Made by a program: the position numbers and the translations under genes. Positions 1 to 9,006 of a stretch of 64,000 nt of DNA are shown in pieces; position 1 is the first letter of the stretch, and every line of letters begins with the position of its first letter. Source of the DNA: Brucella grignonensis (GTDB lineage: Bacteria > Pseudomonadota > Alphaproteobacteria > Rhizobiales > Rhizobiaceae); NCBI RefSeq assembly GCF_002252505.1, contig NZ_NNRL01000157.1, positions 372,001 to 436,000 of the forward strand. The letters run 5' to 3'. Below the pieces are notes generated by a model. The model had not been told where the DNA came from. It saw only the letters and a program-made list of their open reading frames with translations, and ran no database searches.

Positions 1-193
1 CCCCTGAGAGCGTGAGCTTTGGCTGATAGTCAATCAGCTTGCTCTCCGTTACAGCCACAGGAACGACGCCGCTATTTTCAGCATTTGCATGCAGCCCTGA
101 AGCCAGGATCGCTGTCGTAACAACGAGAACGCCTGCAACCGCTCGAAGCACACTATGTGCCGCTTTCACAAAAGGATAAGGTTTTGTGGTCAT
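1..193 (-). CDS. RND efflux periplasmic adaptor (HlyD/MFP family), N-terminal fragment
   Basis: Only the first 64 codons are inside the window; the gene runs off the left edge. The ATG at 193 starts a peptide with a short cytoplasmic stretch, one hydrophobic segment (about residues 15-35, VLRAVAGVLVVTTAILASG) and then PVAVTESKLIDYQPKLTLSG. That last stretch matches the first beta strand of membrane fusion proteins that link an RND pump to the outer-membrane channel. The following gene, presumably the RND pump, lies outside. The family assignment rests on this short motif and the N-terminal anchor only. Other HlyD-like secretion adaptors are possible. Confidence 0.6.
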   Translation of the reverse strand, partial: MTTKPYPFVKAAHSVLRAVAGVLVVTTAILASGLHANAENSGVVPVAVTESKLIDYQPKLTLSG

Positions 194-340
194 ATAAACG
201 ATTCTCGCTTGTTTCCTGAAGTTCACAATGCAACCAAAATAATGTCGAGAAAAGCATGCTTTAAAAAACATCATTAATTGTCATGCTCGCAAAACAGACT
301 TTGGGAAAACGCTGAAATCTAAATAATAGATCGGGATAAT

Positions 341-631
341 TTATAGGCGCATTTCTTCAACAAGCCGATTGCCTGTCGCATTCAGCTCATAACGTGTGCG
401 TTGCGTGCGTTCATCTCGCTGTCGGATGCGGATATAGCCGCCCTCACCGGCAAGAGCGACAACCTCCCGCAACACAAGAGCGTGAGCAATACCCAGTATT
501 CGTGAGAAACTGCGGCTGTCCGATGCTATATCGAGCGCGAGCGCAGCAATAATACCGGCACCAAGCCGCGAAATCTTGCCCGATGCGGCCTCAAGCGCAT
601 CCACCAGTGCCATATACTCGGCTTCTTCCAT
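341..631 (-). CDS. small winged-helix-like protein coupled to fdhF-type gene
   Basis: This encodes 96 residues of unknown function. Its ATG overlaps the stop of the upstream molybdopterin oxidoreductase by one base (TGATG), which suggests translational coupling. The C-terminal half (YIRIRQRDERTQRTRYELN followed by ATG.RLVEEM) resembles the wing and end of a MarR-like winged helix, where a basic wing leads into a YELTxxG strand. The N-terminal half is helical and alanine-rich. No catalytic motif is visible. Its position suggests a regulator or accessory factor for the oxidoreductase; that is inference. Confidence 0.7.
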   Translation of the reverse strand: MEEAEYMALVDALEAASGKISRLGAGIIAALALDIASDSRSFSRILGIAHALVLREVVALAGEGGYIRIRQRDERTQRTRYELNATGNRLVEEMRL

Positions 632-2943
632 CAGGCGTTGACCACCTGAACTGGGCGGAATGAAACAATCACCGATTTTGACGTTGGAGTGTAGCTTTCA
701 TCGCCAGCACTACCAAGCGGCACCAAAACGTTCATTTCCGGATAATAGCCCGCAATACAACCACGCGGAATATCATAGGGCACAAAGCGGAAATCACGTG
801 CAACGCGCTCAACACCGTCTGCAAAATCACCGACGATATCGGCCCGATCACCTGCTTCAACACCAATGTCCGACATGTCGGCAGGGTTCATGAAAATCAC
901 CTGCCGCTCGCCATAAACACCACGATAGCGATCATCCATGCCATAAATCGTCGTGTTGTACTGATCATGACTGCGGAAGGTCTGCAAGACATAGTGGCCG
1001 GGCTTTCCACGCGCCTGTTGATGTTCGACAGCCTCTGGTATCGCCCCGCTCCAGAAGGTTGCTTTGCCGTTTGGCGTTACCCATTCCAGCTCGCGCGCGG
1101 TATTACGCAAGTGAAAACCACGCGGCACGCGAACACGCACATTAAAGTCATAGAAGTCGGGCAGAACCCGCGAAATATGATCCCGGATGAGGTCATAGTC
1201 ATCAGCCAGTTCCAACCAATCGACCGGATTTGGACCCAATGTTGCATTTGCCATACCGGCGATGATCGCAACTTCCGAGCGGAGCAGCGCCGAGGCCGGA
1301 TGGTTGATGCCGCCTGATCCATGAACCATACTCATGGAATCTTCGACCGTTACAATCTGCGCCACGCCTTTGGAATTAAGATCAATCTCGGTGCGCCCCA
1401 GACACGGCAGAATGAACGAATCCTGCCCAGGCAGAAGATGTGAATGGTTGAGTTTCGTTGCGATGTGAACTGTCAGCCTCTGGCTGGAAAGTGCCTTTAT
1501 AATCATCGGACTGTCTGGCGTCGCACGTGCGAAATTGCCACCCAGACCGATGAAGGCTTTCGCCGATCCGTCAAGCATGGCCCCGATTGCACCAAGCACA
1601 TTATGGCCCGGCTCGCGCGGCGCTTTGAAGTCGAATTCCTTTTCCAGTGCATCAAGAAATGCAGCGGATGGACGTTCGTTGATCCCAACCGTGCGATCAC
1701 CCTGCACATTGGAATGACCACGGACAGGACATAGCCCCGCGCCTGGCTTTCCAATATTGCCGCGCAGCAGCATGAAATTGGTTATCTCGCGGATCGTGAT
1801 CACAGAATGGCGATGCTGCGTTATGCCCATAGCCCAAGTGCAAATGACCTTTTCGGCTTGCATATAAATACGCGCGGCATGTTCCAGTGATTGACGCAAT
1901 AGCCCGGACTGATCTTCAATTTCGTCCCAGGAAGTCGCATCGACTGCAGCCCGATAGGCCTCAAATTCAGCCGTATGTTTGGCCAGAAACGCTCTATCAA
2001 GAACAGACGGCTCCCCGGCAGCAAGAGCTGCATCATCAGCCGCGAACACCGCTTTGGCCATGCCACGGAAAGCGGCAAGATCGCCTCCCATACGTGGTTG
2101 ATAATAATCGCTGGCGATAGCTTCGCTGCCGCCATGCATCATTTCAAGTTTGTTCTGAGGATCAGCGAAGCGTTCAAGTCCGCGCTCGCGAACCGGATTG
2201 AAAACAACGATTTGAGCGCCACGTTCGGCAGCGCGACGCAGATCACCCAACATGCGGGGATGATTGGTACCAGGATTTTGCCCAACGACGAAAATCGCGT
2301 CGGCCTGCTCGAAATCCTCAAGCAGAACGGTTCCCTTGCCAACACCTACCGATTGTTTGAGCGCCACACCACTGGCTTCATGGCACATGTTCGAGCAGTC
2401 AGGAAAATTGTTCGTGCCATAAGCGCGCACGAAAAGCTGATAGAGAAATGCCGCTTCATTGGATGCCCGGCCCGAGGTGTAAAATTCCACACGATCCGGC
2501 GTATCGAAACTCTTCAATATATCGCCAATAGCGCCAAAAGCTTCATCCCACTCAACCGCTTCATATTTGTCGGTTGACGCATTGTAACGCATCGGATGCG
2601 TCAGCCGCCCGGTATTCTCAAGCGCATAATCGGTCCAGGACTGTAGTTCAGAAACCGTATGTTCGGTAAAGAATTTCGGTGTTGTGCGCCGCTCTGTCGC
2701 CTCCCAGGCCACCGCCTTCACACCGTTCTCGCAGAACTCGAACGAAGATCCATGCTCCGGGTCACCCCATGCGCAGCCGGGGCAATCAAAACCGTCGGGC
2801 TGGTTGGCCTTGAGGAGCGCACGCGCACCAGTGAGCGGCGCGCCACTGGCAAGCAGTTGCTTACCGCAGCTCTTCAATGCACCCCATCCACCTGCAGCAC
2901 TTGATCGCTTGCCGATGAATTTGGTTCCCGAAGTTTTGCTCAT
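631..2943 (-). CDS. FdhF/YdeP family molybdopterin oxidoreductase (formate dehydrogenase alpha-like)
   Basis: This is a 770-residue molybdenum bis-MGD oxidoreductase of the FdhF/YdeP branch. The N-terminus carries FDCPGCAWGDP (residues 52-62) and a third Cys at 71, in place of the full Cys set of classical [4Fe-4S] formate dehydrogenases. C187 in NMCHEASG aligns with the Mo-ligating Sec/Cys of formate dehydrogenases. The MGD-binding domains follow, for example GQNPGTNHPRM and RGHSNVQGD. I chose the ATG at 2943 because GAGG lies about 9 bases upstream; an in-frame ATG at 3000 has no clear ribosome site. YdeP-type proteins are often of unproven substrate, and formate is only a candidate. No fdhD or electron-transfer subunit is adjacent. 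Confidence 0.85.
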   Translation of the reverse strand: MSKTSGTKFIGKRSSAAGGWGALKSCGKQLLASGAPLTGARALLKANQPDGFDCPGCAWGDPEHGSSFEFCENGVKAVAWEATERRTTPKFFTEHTVSELQSWTDYALENTGRLTHPMRYNASTDKYEAVEWDEAFGAIGDILKSFDTPDRVEFYTSGRASNEAAFLYQLFVRAYGTNNFPDCSNMCHEASGVALKQSVGVGKGTVLLEDFEQADAIFVVGQNPGTNHPRMLGDLRRAAERGAQIVVFNPVRERGLERFADPQNKLEMMHGGSEAIASDYYQPRMGGDLAAFRGMAKAVFAADDAALAAGEPSVLDRAFLAKHTAEFEAYRAAVDATSWDEIEDQSGLLRQSLEHAARIYMQAEKVICTWAMGITQHRHSVITIREITNFMLLRGNIGKPGAGLCPVRGHSNVQGDRTVGINERPSAAFLDALEKEFDFKAPREPGHNVLGAIGAMLDGSAKAFIGLGGNFARATPDSPMIIKALSSQRLTVHIATKLNHSHLLPGQDSFILPCLGRTEIDLNSKGVAQIVTVEDSMSMVHGSGGINHPASALLRSEVAIIAGMANATLGPNPVDWLELADDYDLIRDHISRVLPDFYDFNVRVRVPRGFHLRNTARELEWVTPNGKATFWSGAIPEAVEHQQARGKPGHYVLQTFRSHDQYNTTIYGMDDRYRGVYGERQVIFMNPADMSDIGVEAGDRADIVGDFADGVERVARDFRFVPYDIPRGCIAGYYPEMNVLVPLGSAGDESYTPTSKSVIVSFRPVQVVNA

Positions 2944-3301
2944 CCTGTCATCCTCAACTGCATAGTCTTTGCGCTCAACGAGTATCACATAACCATGCAA
3001 TATTTCTCACACTTTTAGCATCCACCAAGCGTCAAAAATGACCAACCGCTGTCGCAAAGATACTGTTCCTCGATCCTGTATGATATGAAAATGGCAAATG
3101 CAGAACGTGGTTGATAGTGTAGTTGGATTAAACAGATCATCAAATAATGCACTCCCTCAGAAGCTCGAACAGGCTTCCGGAAGATGTGCCTCGAACTAAA
3201 ACATAGCAGCGATTGCGGCAGCATTGTCTGTTCGCACTTGATTTCAGGCTCGCAATCCGTCATGCGATTGGTAAAGAAAACTGACCACAAGGGGTGGGAG
3301 A
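2944..3301. promoter_or_regulatory. divergent intergenic region between fdhF-like gene and lldD
   Basis: These 358 bases separate two divergently transcribed genes and should hold both promoters. The sequence is AT-richer than the flanking genes. I could not assign a specific operator or a strong -35/-10 pair. Short reading frames on both strands here have no plausible start signals or recognisable products. Confidence 0.4.
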
Positions 3302-4450
3302 ATGCCCAACATCGTCGAGATCGCCGATCTGAAACGGCTTGCACAACGCCGCGTCCCGAAAATGTTCTTCGATTATGCAGATTCCGGCGCTTGGACTGAG
3401 TCTACTTATCGGGCAAACGAAGCCGATTTCGCCAAGATCAAACTGCGTCAGCGCGTGCTGGTCGATATGACCAATCGTTCGCTTGAAACAACGATGGTCG
3501 GCGAAAAGATCGCAATGCCTGTTGCCCTCGCCCCGACTGGCCTCACCGGCATGCAGCATGCAGACGGCGAAATGCTCGCAGCCCAGGCCGCAGAAGCCTT
3601 TGGTGTTCCGTTCACACTCTCGACGATGAGCATCTGCTCCATTGAAGATGTTGCATCAGTGACCAAGAAGCCATTCTGGTTCCAGCTTTACGTGATGAAA
3701 GACCGCGAGTTCGTAAAAAACCTGATCAGCCGCGCCAAAGCTGCGGGTTGCTCTGCATTGGTCCTCACGCTTGACCTGCAGATTCTAGGCCAGCGCCATA
3801 AGGATCTGCGTAACGGGCTTTCGGCCCCACCAAAATTCACACCGAAGCACATCTGGCAGATGGCGACCCGTCCCGGCTGGTGCCTGGGCATGATGGGGAC
3901 GCAGCGCCGCACATTCCGTAACATTGCCGGTCACGCGAAAAATGTCACTGACCTTTCTTCGCTCTCATCATGGACAGCGGAACAGTTTGATCCTCAGCTC
4001 AACTGGAACGATGTCGCGTGGATCAAGGAACAATGGGGCGGCAAGCTGATCCTCAAAGGCATTCTCGATGAAGAAGATGCCCGGATGGCAGCCAAATCCG
4101 GCGCCGATGCGATCATCGTGTCCAACCATGGCGGCCGTCAGCTTGATGGTGCTGTCTCCTCGATTTCGATGCTCAAGCCAATTGTTGATGCTGTTGGCGA
4201 CAAGATCGAAGTGCATATGGATGGCGGTGTTCGCTCAGGTCAGGATGTTCTGAAAGCACGCGCGCTGGGTGCACAGGGTGTGTTCATCGGTCGTCCGTTC
4301 CTTTACGGCCTTGGTGCCATGGGTAAGGAAGGTGTGACGCTGGCGCTGGAGATCATCCGCAAAGAGCTCGATATTACCATGGCGCTTTGCGGCAAGCGCA
4401 ATATTAACGATATCGACCAGTCAATCATACACTCGGTGGATTTCAAGTAA
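3302..4450 (+). CDS. lldD: FMN-dependent L-lactate dehydrogenase
   Basis: This encodes 382 residues, the usual length of the FMN-dependent alpha-hydroxy-acid dehydrogenase family, which oxidises L-lactate to pyruvate at the inner membrane and passes electrons to quinone. The catalytic SNHGGRQLDGA motif (residues 274-284, active-site His276) and the FMN phosphate-binding DGGVRSG (307-313) are intact. The FDYADSGAW start is typical of LldD. The gene is alone, with its own terminator. Other family members oxidise glycolate or mandelate, so the substrate is probable rather than certain. Confidence 0.9.
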   Translation: MPNIVEIADLKRLAQRRVPKMFFDYADSGAWTESTYRANEADFAKIKLRQRVLVDMTNRSLETTMVGEKIAMPVALAPTGLTGMQHADGEMLAAQAAEAFGVPFTLSTMSICSIEDVASVTKKPFWFQLYVMKDREFVKNLISRAKAAGCSALVLTLDLQILGQRHKDLRNGLSAPPKFTPKHIWQMATRPGWCLGMMGTQRRTFRNIAGHAKNVTDLSSLSSWTAEQFDPQLNWNDVAWIKEQWGGKLILKGILDEEDARMAAKSGADAIIVSNHGGRQLDGAVSSISMLKPIVDAVGDKIEVHMDGGVRSGQDVLKARALGAQGVFIGRPFLYGLGAMGKEGVTLALEIIRKELDITMALCGKRNINDIDQSIIHSVDFK

Positions 4451-4459
4451 GAATTGTAG

Positions 4460-4483
4460 AACCCGGCTCAGACCGGGTTTTTC
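4460..4483 (+). terminator. intrinsic terminator after lldD
   Basis: A 7-bp stem, AACCCGG/CCGGGTT, with a six-base loop is followed by a short T run. It starts ten bases after the lldD stop. Confidence 0.85.
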
Positions 4484-4631
4484 ATTGCCTGTAACGTGGC
4501 ATTATTGCCCCAAATTACTACCGCAAGTTTAGTGCTCACTAATAAGAAGTAACGATAGTTTAAGCATATTCATTTACTACCTTCGGCCAACGGTTCGGGA
4601 ACCGCGATTATTTTCGGTTGGAGTTGGGTAG

Positions 4632-5507
4632 ATGAAATATGTTTCCGCGATTGCGCTCATGGCATGTGGTGTGCTGATCGGTGCAAACGGAGCGCACGCA
4701 GCTGACATTATTCTAGAGGAGCCAGCGCCAGTTGTTGTGGCACCTACTCCTTTGGCGTCCGGGTGGTACATCCGTGGCGACATCGGTTACAACTTCAAAA
4801 ACAAAACCGATGGTGAATGGGATTTCTGGAACCAGGAAAATCCACCCTATCGCGGCGTCGACGACACGTTGAAATACGATAGCTTCAAACTGAAAGGCGG
4901 CGCAGCCTACGGCGTCGGCGTCGGTTATCGTTTCAACGAAATGTTCCGCACAGACGCAACACTGGATTTCTTCCGCGCCAATATTAACGGCCGGACAAAC
5001 TGCACCAGCTACGTAAAGAGCGCCCACGGCCTCAACCCGGTCGAAGATAATTGCCATTATGAAGACGCATCGACGGCAAATATCTGGACGGCAATGGCCA
5101 ATGCCTATGTCGATCTGCCAAAGGTTGGAGCAGTCACGCCTTATCTTGGCGCCGGTCTGGGTGCTGCCTATGTGAAATACGGCAATTGGGATACGCGCCA
5201 GGTCTGCTCTGACTTCACAACCCGCAATTGCGATTACCAGTCAGACAAAGGCGGTCTCGACAGCTGGCGTTTTGCCATGGGCCTGATGGCTGGTGTGAGC
5301 TACGACCTCACGGAGCAGCTGAAGTTCGACCTTGGCTATCGCTATCTGCGCATCAACGGTGGCAAAGCCTATGGCTATGACGCTGACGATCGCAATACGA
5401 ACCCCTACGGTAACTCCGAAGGTCCGGGCGCGACTGGCGCACAGGCTAAGGACAATGGCTTCAACATCCATACGGTTCGCGCCGGTCTTCGCTACGAATT
5501 CCGCTAA
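4632..5507 (+). CDS. outer-membrane beta-barrel protein (Omp25/Omp31-like opacity porin family)
   Basis: This 291-residue protein has a signal peptide likely cut after AHA23, followed by a proline-rich linker (EEPAPVVVAPTP) and repeated amphipathic strands such as GWYIRGDIGYNF, GVGVGYRFNEMF, TPYLGAGLGAAYV and HTVRAGLRYEFR. The terminal Phe-Arg and alternating pattern fit an eight-stranded barrel like the Brucella Omp25/Omp31 group. Four cysteines in the mature protein (124, 141, 192, 200) lie in predicted extracellular loops and could form two disulfides, which is unusual for this family. It is monocistronic with an efficient terminator. The role is probably structural or permeability-related; no ligand can be inferred. 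Confidence 0.85.
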   Translation: MKYVSAIALMACGVLIGANGAHAADIILEEPAPVVVAPTPLASGWYIRGDIGYNFKNKTDGEWDFWNQENPPYRGVDDTLKYDSFKLKGGAAYGVGVGYRFNEMFRTDATLDFFRANINGRTNCTSYVKSAHGLNPVEDNCHYEDASTANIWTAMANAYVDLPKVGAVTPYLGAGLGAAYVKYGNWDTRQVCSDFTTRNCDYQSDKGGLDSWRFAMGLMAGVSYDLTEQLKFDLGYRYLRINGGKAYGYDADDRNTNPYGNSEGPGATGAQAKDNGFNIHTVRAGLRYEFR

Positions 5508-5529
5508 GAGCTATCCTTTTATGGAATCG

Positions 5530-5557
5530 AAAGCCCGGCCAAGTGCCGGGCTTTTTT
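5530..5557. terminator. terminator between omp gene and lrp-type regulator
   Basis: AAAGCCCGG/CCGGGCTTT forms a 9-bp stem with a seven-base loop and a T run on the plus strand. The TAA stop of the convergent Lrp gene (5556-5558) lies inside the T run. Confidence 0.85.
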
Positions 5558-6023
5558 ATGCGCGTGGCGGCGGCGCTTTCGAGAGCAGCACTGTGCGGAT
5601 TGCAAAGCTCGAATGAATGCGCGCAACACCCGGCAGCCGCGACAGAATTTCCTTGTGAATGATTTCATAAGAAGCGGCATTCTCCGCCTCAACCCGCAGA
5701 ATATAATCGGCATCGCCGGTCATCAGGTAACATTCCTGTACTTCCGGATGGCGACGCACCGCCTCTTCAAAGCGGTTGAGATATTCCTCCGTCTGCCGGT
5801 CCAGCGTGATGCGAACAATCGCCACCAACCGCTCATCACCACCGGAAGACCCAACAATCGCTGTATACCCCCGAATAACGCCACTTTCTTCGAGTATCTG
5901 TACGCGACGCAGACAGGCCGACTGCGAAAGGCCTACTTCCGCTGCAAGCTGGCTATTGGTCATACGGCCATCGCGCCTTAGGGAACGGATGATATTACGG
6001 TCTATGTTATCCAGCGTCGCCAT
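5556..6023 (-). CDS. Lrp/AsnC family regulator of the alr-dadA unit (DadR-like)
   Basis: This encodes 155 residues with an N-terminal AsnC-type helix-turn-helix (LDNIDRNIIRSLRRDGRMTNSQLAAEVGLSQSACLRRV, residues 4-41) and a C-terminal RAM ligand-binding/oligomerisation domain (VQECYLMTGDADYILRVEAEN). It is divergent from alr and dadA across a 218-bp gap holding several similar AT-rich half-sites. This is the arrangement of DadR, which activates D-alanine catabolism in response to alanine. The local role is inferred from context; the family assignment is secure. Confidence 0.88.
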   Translation of the reverse strand: MATLDNIDRNIIRSLRRDGRMTNSQLAAEVGLSQSACLRRVQILEESGVIRGYTAIVGSSGGDERLVAIVRITLDRQTEEYLNRFEEAVRRHPEVQECYLMTGDADYILRVEAENAASYEIIHKEILSRLPGVARIHSSFAIRTVLLSKAPPPRA

Positions 6024-6241
6024 GAATATTCTTCGAATAATGAGCTAATAAGTGCGTAAATCATGCATAAATTCGCATAATCTACGAAAAAATGCAAAAA
6101 CATTCGAATAGTCTTCGATTATCATTGCGCCTATCGCTTTGGGGGCAAGGAATTGTGATCCGCACCACCAGAGCAATGTGCTTTTGGGAGGAAGCGGATT
6201 AGAGTCCAGTCACTCCCACGAACAAACCGAGTGCGCTGGAA
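6024..6241. promoter_or_regulatory. shared control region of lrp-type gene and alr-dadA, with repeated TTCGNATA-like boxes
   Basis: Four related boxes are visible: TTCGAATAAT at 6032, TTCGCATAAT at 6072, TTCGAATAGT at 6103 and TTCGATTATC at 6114. Starts 6032, 6072, 6103 and 6114 put three of the spacings near multiples of 10-11 bases, as expected for an Lrp-type octamer wrapping DNA. The region is strongly AT-rich. Box function is inferred. Confidence 0.5.
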
Positions 6242-7393
6242 ATGACCGATATGTCGATGCATTTTTCTCAAACTGAACGGGACCTCGCCGCAGGCGGCGT
6301 GCTCACCATCGACCTGGCAGCCCTGCGCCACAATTATTCAACTATCGCAAAACGCATTGCGCCGACCCGTGCAGCCGCTGTTGTCAAAGCCGATTCCTAT
6401 GGCTTGGGTGCAAACCGCGTAGCGCCAGCTTTCTATGAAGCTGGCTGCCGCGATTTCTTCGTCGCCCATCTTGGCGAAGCAATTTCTCTGCGCCCTTTTC
6501 TCAATCCTGATGCGACACTTTATGTGCTGAACGGCCTTCAGCCCGGCACGGAAGCTGCCTGTGCACGCGAAAAAATTCTGCCCGTTCTCAACTCGCTGGA
6601 GCAGATTGAAAACTGGTCGGCACTTGCTATAAGCCTGAATGAAAAGCTGCCCGCTCTGCTTCAGATCGATACCGGCATGTCACGCCTTGGCCTGTCAGCC
6701 AAAGAACTCGACCAACTGGTCGATAACCAGCATCTGCTCGACCATATCGATGTAAAATTCGTCATCAGCCATCTGGCGAGCGGCGATGAACCGAAAAATC
6801 CGGCCAATGCTCGCCAGCTTGCGGTCATGAACGCAGCACTTGCGCGCCTTCCAAAATTGCCTGTGGCTTTTTCGAATTCCGGTGGTTGCTTCCTCGACAA
6901 TACTTATCATTTCAATCTCGCGCGTCCGGGCGTTGTTCTCTATGGCGTTGGTCCGGAAGGGACTGAAAGCTCAATCAAACCCGTGCTGGAGCTATCCGCG
7001 CGCGTCATTCAGGTGCGCGACATCGATAAGGGCGCAGCGGTCGGTTATGGCAGCACATTCATTGCCAACAAGCCCATGCGGGTCGCAACCATTGCAGTCG
7101 GTTATGCCGATGGCTGGTTCCGCGCCTTGAGCAACAAGGGCTCGGCCTTTTACGGCGATACGCGCCTGCCGATTGTCGGTCGCGTTTCGATGGATTCGAT
7201 CACGCTCGATGTCACAGCACTGCCGGAAGGCACACTCAAGCTCGGCAGTCTGGTCGAACTCGTTGGCCCGCATCAGCGGCTCGAAGATGTGGCGCGTGAT
7301 TGCGACACTATTCCTTATGAAATCCTGACTTCGTTAGGCCACCGCTATGCCCGTGTTTACGTGGATAGTCTGGCGGCAAACAAACAAGCATAA
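6242..7393 (+). CDS. alr: alanine racemase, catabolic type
   Basis: This is a 383-residue PLP enzyme that interconverts L- and D-alanine. The PLP lysine is K49 in VVKADSYGLG, and the barrel motifs (LLQIDTGMSRLGL, NSGG, GVGYGSTF) and C-terminal SMDSITLDVT are in order. It sits 15 bases before dadA and divergent from an Lrp gene. It therefore probably serves as the catabolic racemase (DadX-type), making D-alanine for DadA; wall synthesis may depend on it too if it is the only racemase. The start could also be the ATG two or three codons later (MSMHFSQ); no strong ribosome site decides it. Confidence 0.92.
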   Translation: MTDMSMHFSQTERDLAAGGVLTIDLAALRHNYSTIAKRIAPTRAAAVVKADSYGLGANRVAPAFYEAGCRDFFVAHLGEAISLRPFLNPDATLYVLNGLQPGTEAACAREKILPVLNSLEQIENWSALAISLNEKLPALLQIDTGMSRLGLSAKELDQLVDNQHLLDHIDVKFVISHLASGDEPKNPANARQLAVMNAALARLPKLPVAFSNSGGCFLDNTYHFNLARPGVVLYGVGPEGTESSIKPVLELSARVIQVRDIDKGAAVGYGSTFIANKPMRVATIAVGYADGWFRALSNKGSAFYGDTRLPIVGRVSMDSITLDVTALPEGTLKLGSLVELVGPHQRLEDVARDCDTIPYEILTSLGHRYARVYVDSLAANKQA

Positions 7394-7408
7394 TTATAAG
7401 AGGCGAAC

Positions 7409-8659
7409 ATGCAGATCACCATCCTAGGTAGCGGCGTTATCGGCGTCACCACGGCGTATTATCTGGCCAAGCTTGGCCATGAAGTCACTGTCGTTGACCG
7501 CGAGGAAGGCCCTGCACTGGAAACAAGCTTCGCCAATGCCGGACAGGTTTCGCCGGGCTATGCATCGCCATGGGCAGCACCCGGCATCCCGTTGAAAGCC
7601 GCCAAATGGCTGTTTCAGAAACATGCGCCACTGGTTCTGCGTCTGACATCCGATCCAAAGCAGTACAGCTGGCTCTTGCAGATGCTCGCGAACTGCACTG
7701 AGAGCCGCTACAAGATCAATAAAACCCGCATGGTCCGTGTGGCCGAATATAGCCGCGATTGCCTTGTCGCCCTGCGCGAAGAAACCGGCATTCAATATGA
7801 TCAGCGCACACAGGGCACTTTGCAACTGTTCCGTGAACAATATCAACTTGACGGTATTGGCAAGGATATTGAAGTGCTGCGTCAGGACGGCGTGCCGTTT
7901 GAAGTGCTTGACCGCGAAGATTGCGTGCGCGTTGAGCCTGCTCTGGCCCGAGCTCGTGACAAATTCGTCGGTGGCCTGCGCCTGCCGCATGACGAAACCG
8001 GCGACTGCTTCAAATTCACCAATGAACTGGCCAAAATTGCCGAAGGTCTCGGCGTCAAATTCCGCTTTGGCGTCGATATCAAGTCGCTGCTGATGACTGG
8101 CGGCAAGGTTTCCGGCGTCGAAACCTCGGAAGGCATTCTGACGGCTGATCGCTATGTCGTGGCGCTCGGCAGCTATACGCCTGCGCTGGTTAAATCGCTC
8201 GGCCTCAATGCGCCGATCTATCCGGTCAAAGGCTATTCGATCACCGCACCGATCATCAATGAAGATCTGGCTCCGGTTTCGACCGTGCTGGATGAAAGCT
8301 ACAAAATTGCTATCACCCGCCTTGGCGACCGTATCCGTGTGGGGGGTATGGCCGAAGTCTCAGGTTTCACCAAGGATCTGCCCGCAGCGCGTCGTGCAAC
8401 GCTTGATCTCTCGGTGAGCGATCTGTTCCCCGGCGGTGATCTCAAGGCTGCAACCTTCTGGTCAGGCCTACGCCCGATGACGCCTGATTCAACGCCGATC
8501 ATCGGCGCGACCCGCTTCGACAATGTGTTTATCAACGCGGGCCATGGCACACTTGGATGGACCATGGGCCCGGGTTCCGGCAAGCTGCTGGCCGATCTCA
8601 TCTCCGGCAACACACCAGATATCAAAGCAGACGATCTCAGCATTGCGCGTTACGCATAA
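7409..8659 (+). CDS. dadA: D-amino acid dehydrogenase
   Basis: This is a 416-residue FAD flavoenzyme that oxidises D-alanine and other D-amino acids to oxo acids plus ammonia, feeding electrons to the respiratory chain. The dinucleotide-binding [22 protein letters not shown] begins at residue 7. The DadA signatures [19 protein letters not shown] and [14 protein letters not shown] are present, with the C-terminal [25 protein letters not shown] loop. It forms an operon with alr, with a spacing of 15 bases and an AGAGG site upstream. Confidence 0.95.
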   Translation: MQITILGSGVIGVTTAYYLAKLGHEVTVVDREEGPALETSFANAGQVSPGYASPWAAPGIPLKAAKWLFQKHAPLVLRLTSDPKQYSWLLQMLANCTESRYKINKTRMVRVAEYSRDCLVALREETGIQYDQRTQGTLQLFREQYQLDGIGKDIEVLRQDGVPFEVLDREDCVRVEPALARARDKFVGGLRLPHDETGDCFKFTNELAKIAEGLGVKFRFGVDIKSLLMTGGKVSGVETSEGILTADRYVVALGSYTPALVKSLGLNAPIYPVKGYSITAPIINEDLAPVSTVLDESYKIAITRLGDRIRVGGMAEVSGFTKDLPAARRATLDLSVSDLFPGGDLKAATFWSGLRPMTPDSTPIIGATRFDNVFINAGHGTLGWTMGPGSGKLLADLISGNTPDIKADDLSIARYA

Positions 8660-8674
8660 ATCGACGGTGTCGAG

Positions 8675-8706
8675 GAAGCGGAGTAAATTCCTCCGCTTCG
8701 CTTTTA
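8675..8706. terminator. bidirectional terminator between dadA and azlD
   Basis: GAAGCGGAG/CTCCGCTTC forms a 9-bp stem with a seven-base loop and then CTTTTA. The TAA stop of the convergent azlD gene is within the run. Confidence 0.75.
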
Positions 8707-9006
8707 GCCGATGAGATGGCGTATCAACCCAGCGGAAGTGATGGCCACGGCCACAGTTACCAGCATGGGGAACCGGGTTGCAGCAGCAATCGTCAGCGCG
8801 AGAGCAATCATATCAGCAGGCTTGCCGGTGAAAAACTCCGGCGCAATAACGCTGATCAGGACACAGCCCGGCGCACTTTCCAGCAAAAGCTGGGCGCGCG
8901 GGCTCAGTGTACGATTGCGTAGAAAAATATACCCGCCAATGCGCGTCATATAGGTCACGGAAGCCATGAGCAGGATCGTGATCGCGTGTGAAGGTTCAAT
9001 CATCAT
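8704..9006 (-). CDS. azlD: AzlD-family small subunit of branched-chain amino acid exporter
   Basis: This encodes 100 residues and 3-4 membrane segments, with the family signature VTYMTRIGGYIFLRNRTLSPRAQLLLESAPGCVLISVIAPEFF. The ATG at 9006 overlaps the azlC stop by four bases (ATGA), and a second ATG follows directly. A longer in-frame extension up to 9150 lies inside azlC and is rejected. AzlC and AzlD together export branched-chain amino acids or analogues. Confidence 0.85.
   Translation of the reverse strand: MMIEPSHAITILLMASVTYMTRIGGYIFLRNRTLSPRAQLLLESAPGCVLISVIAPEFFTGKPADMIALALTIAAATRFPMLVTVAVAITSAGLIRHLIG

Noticed and set aside
53-340. possible small gene between efflux adaptor and the small wing-like protein
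   Set aside because: Only the adaptor start at 193 is supported; the rest is AT-rich intergenic sequence. A short AGCATG/CATGCT dyad is present but too weak to call.
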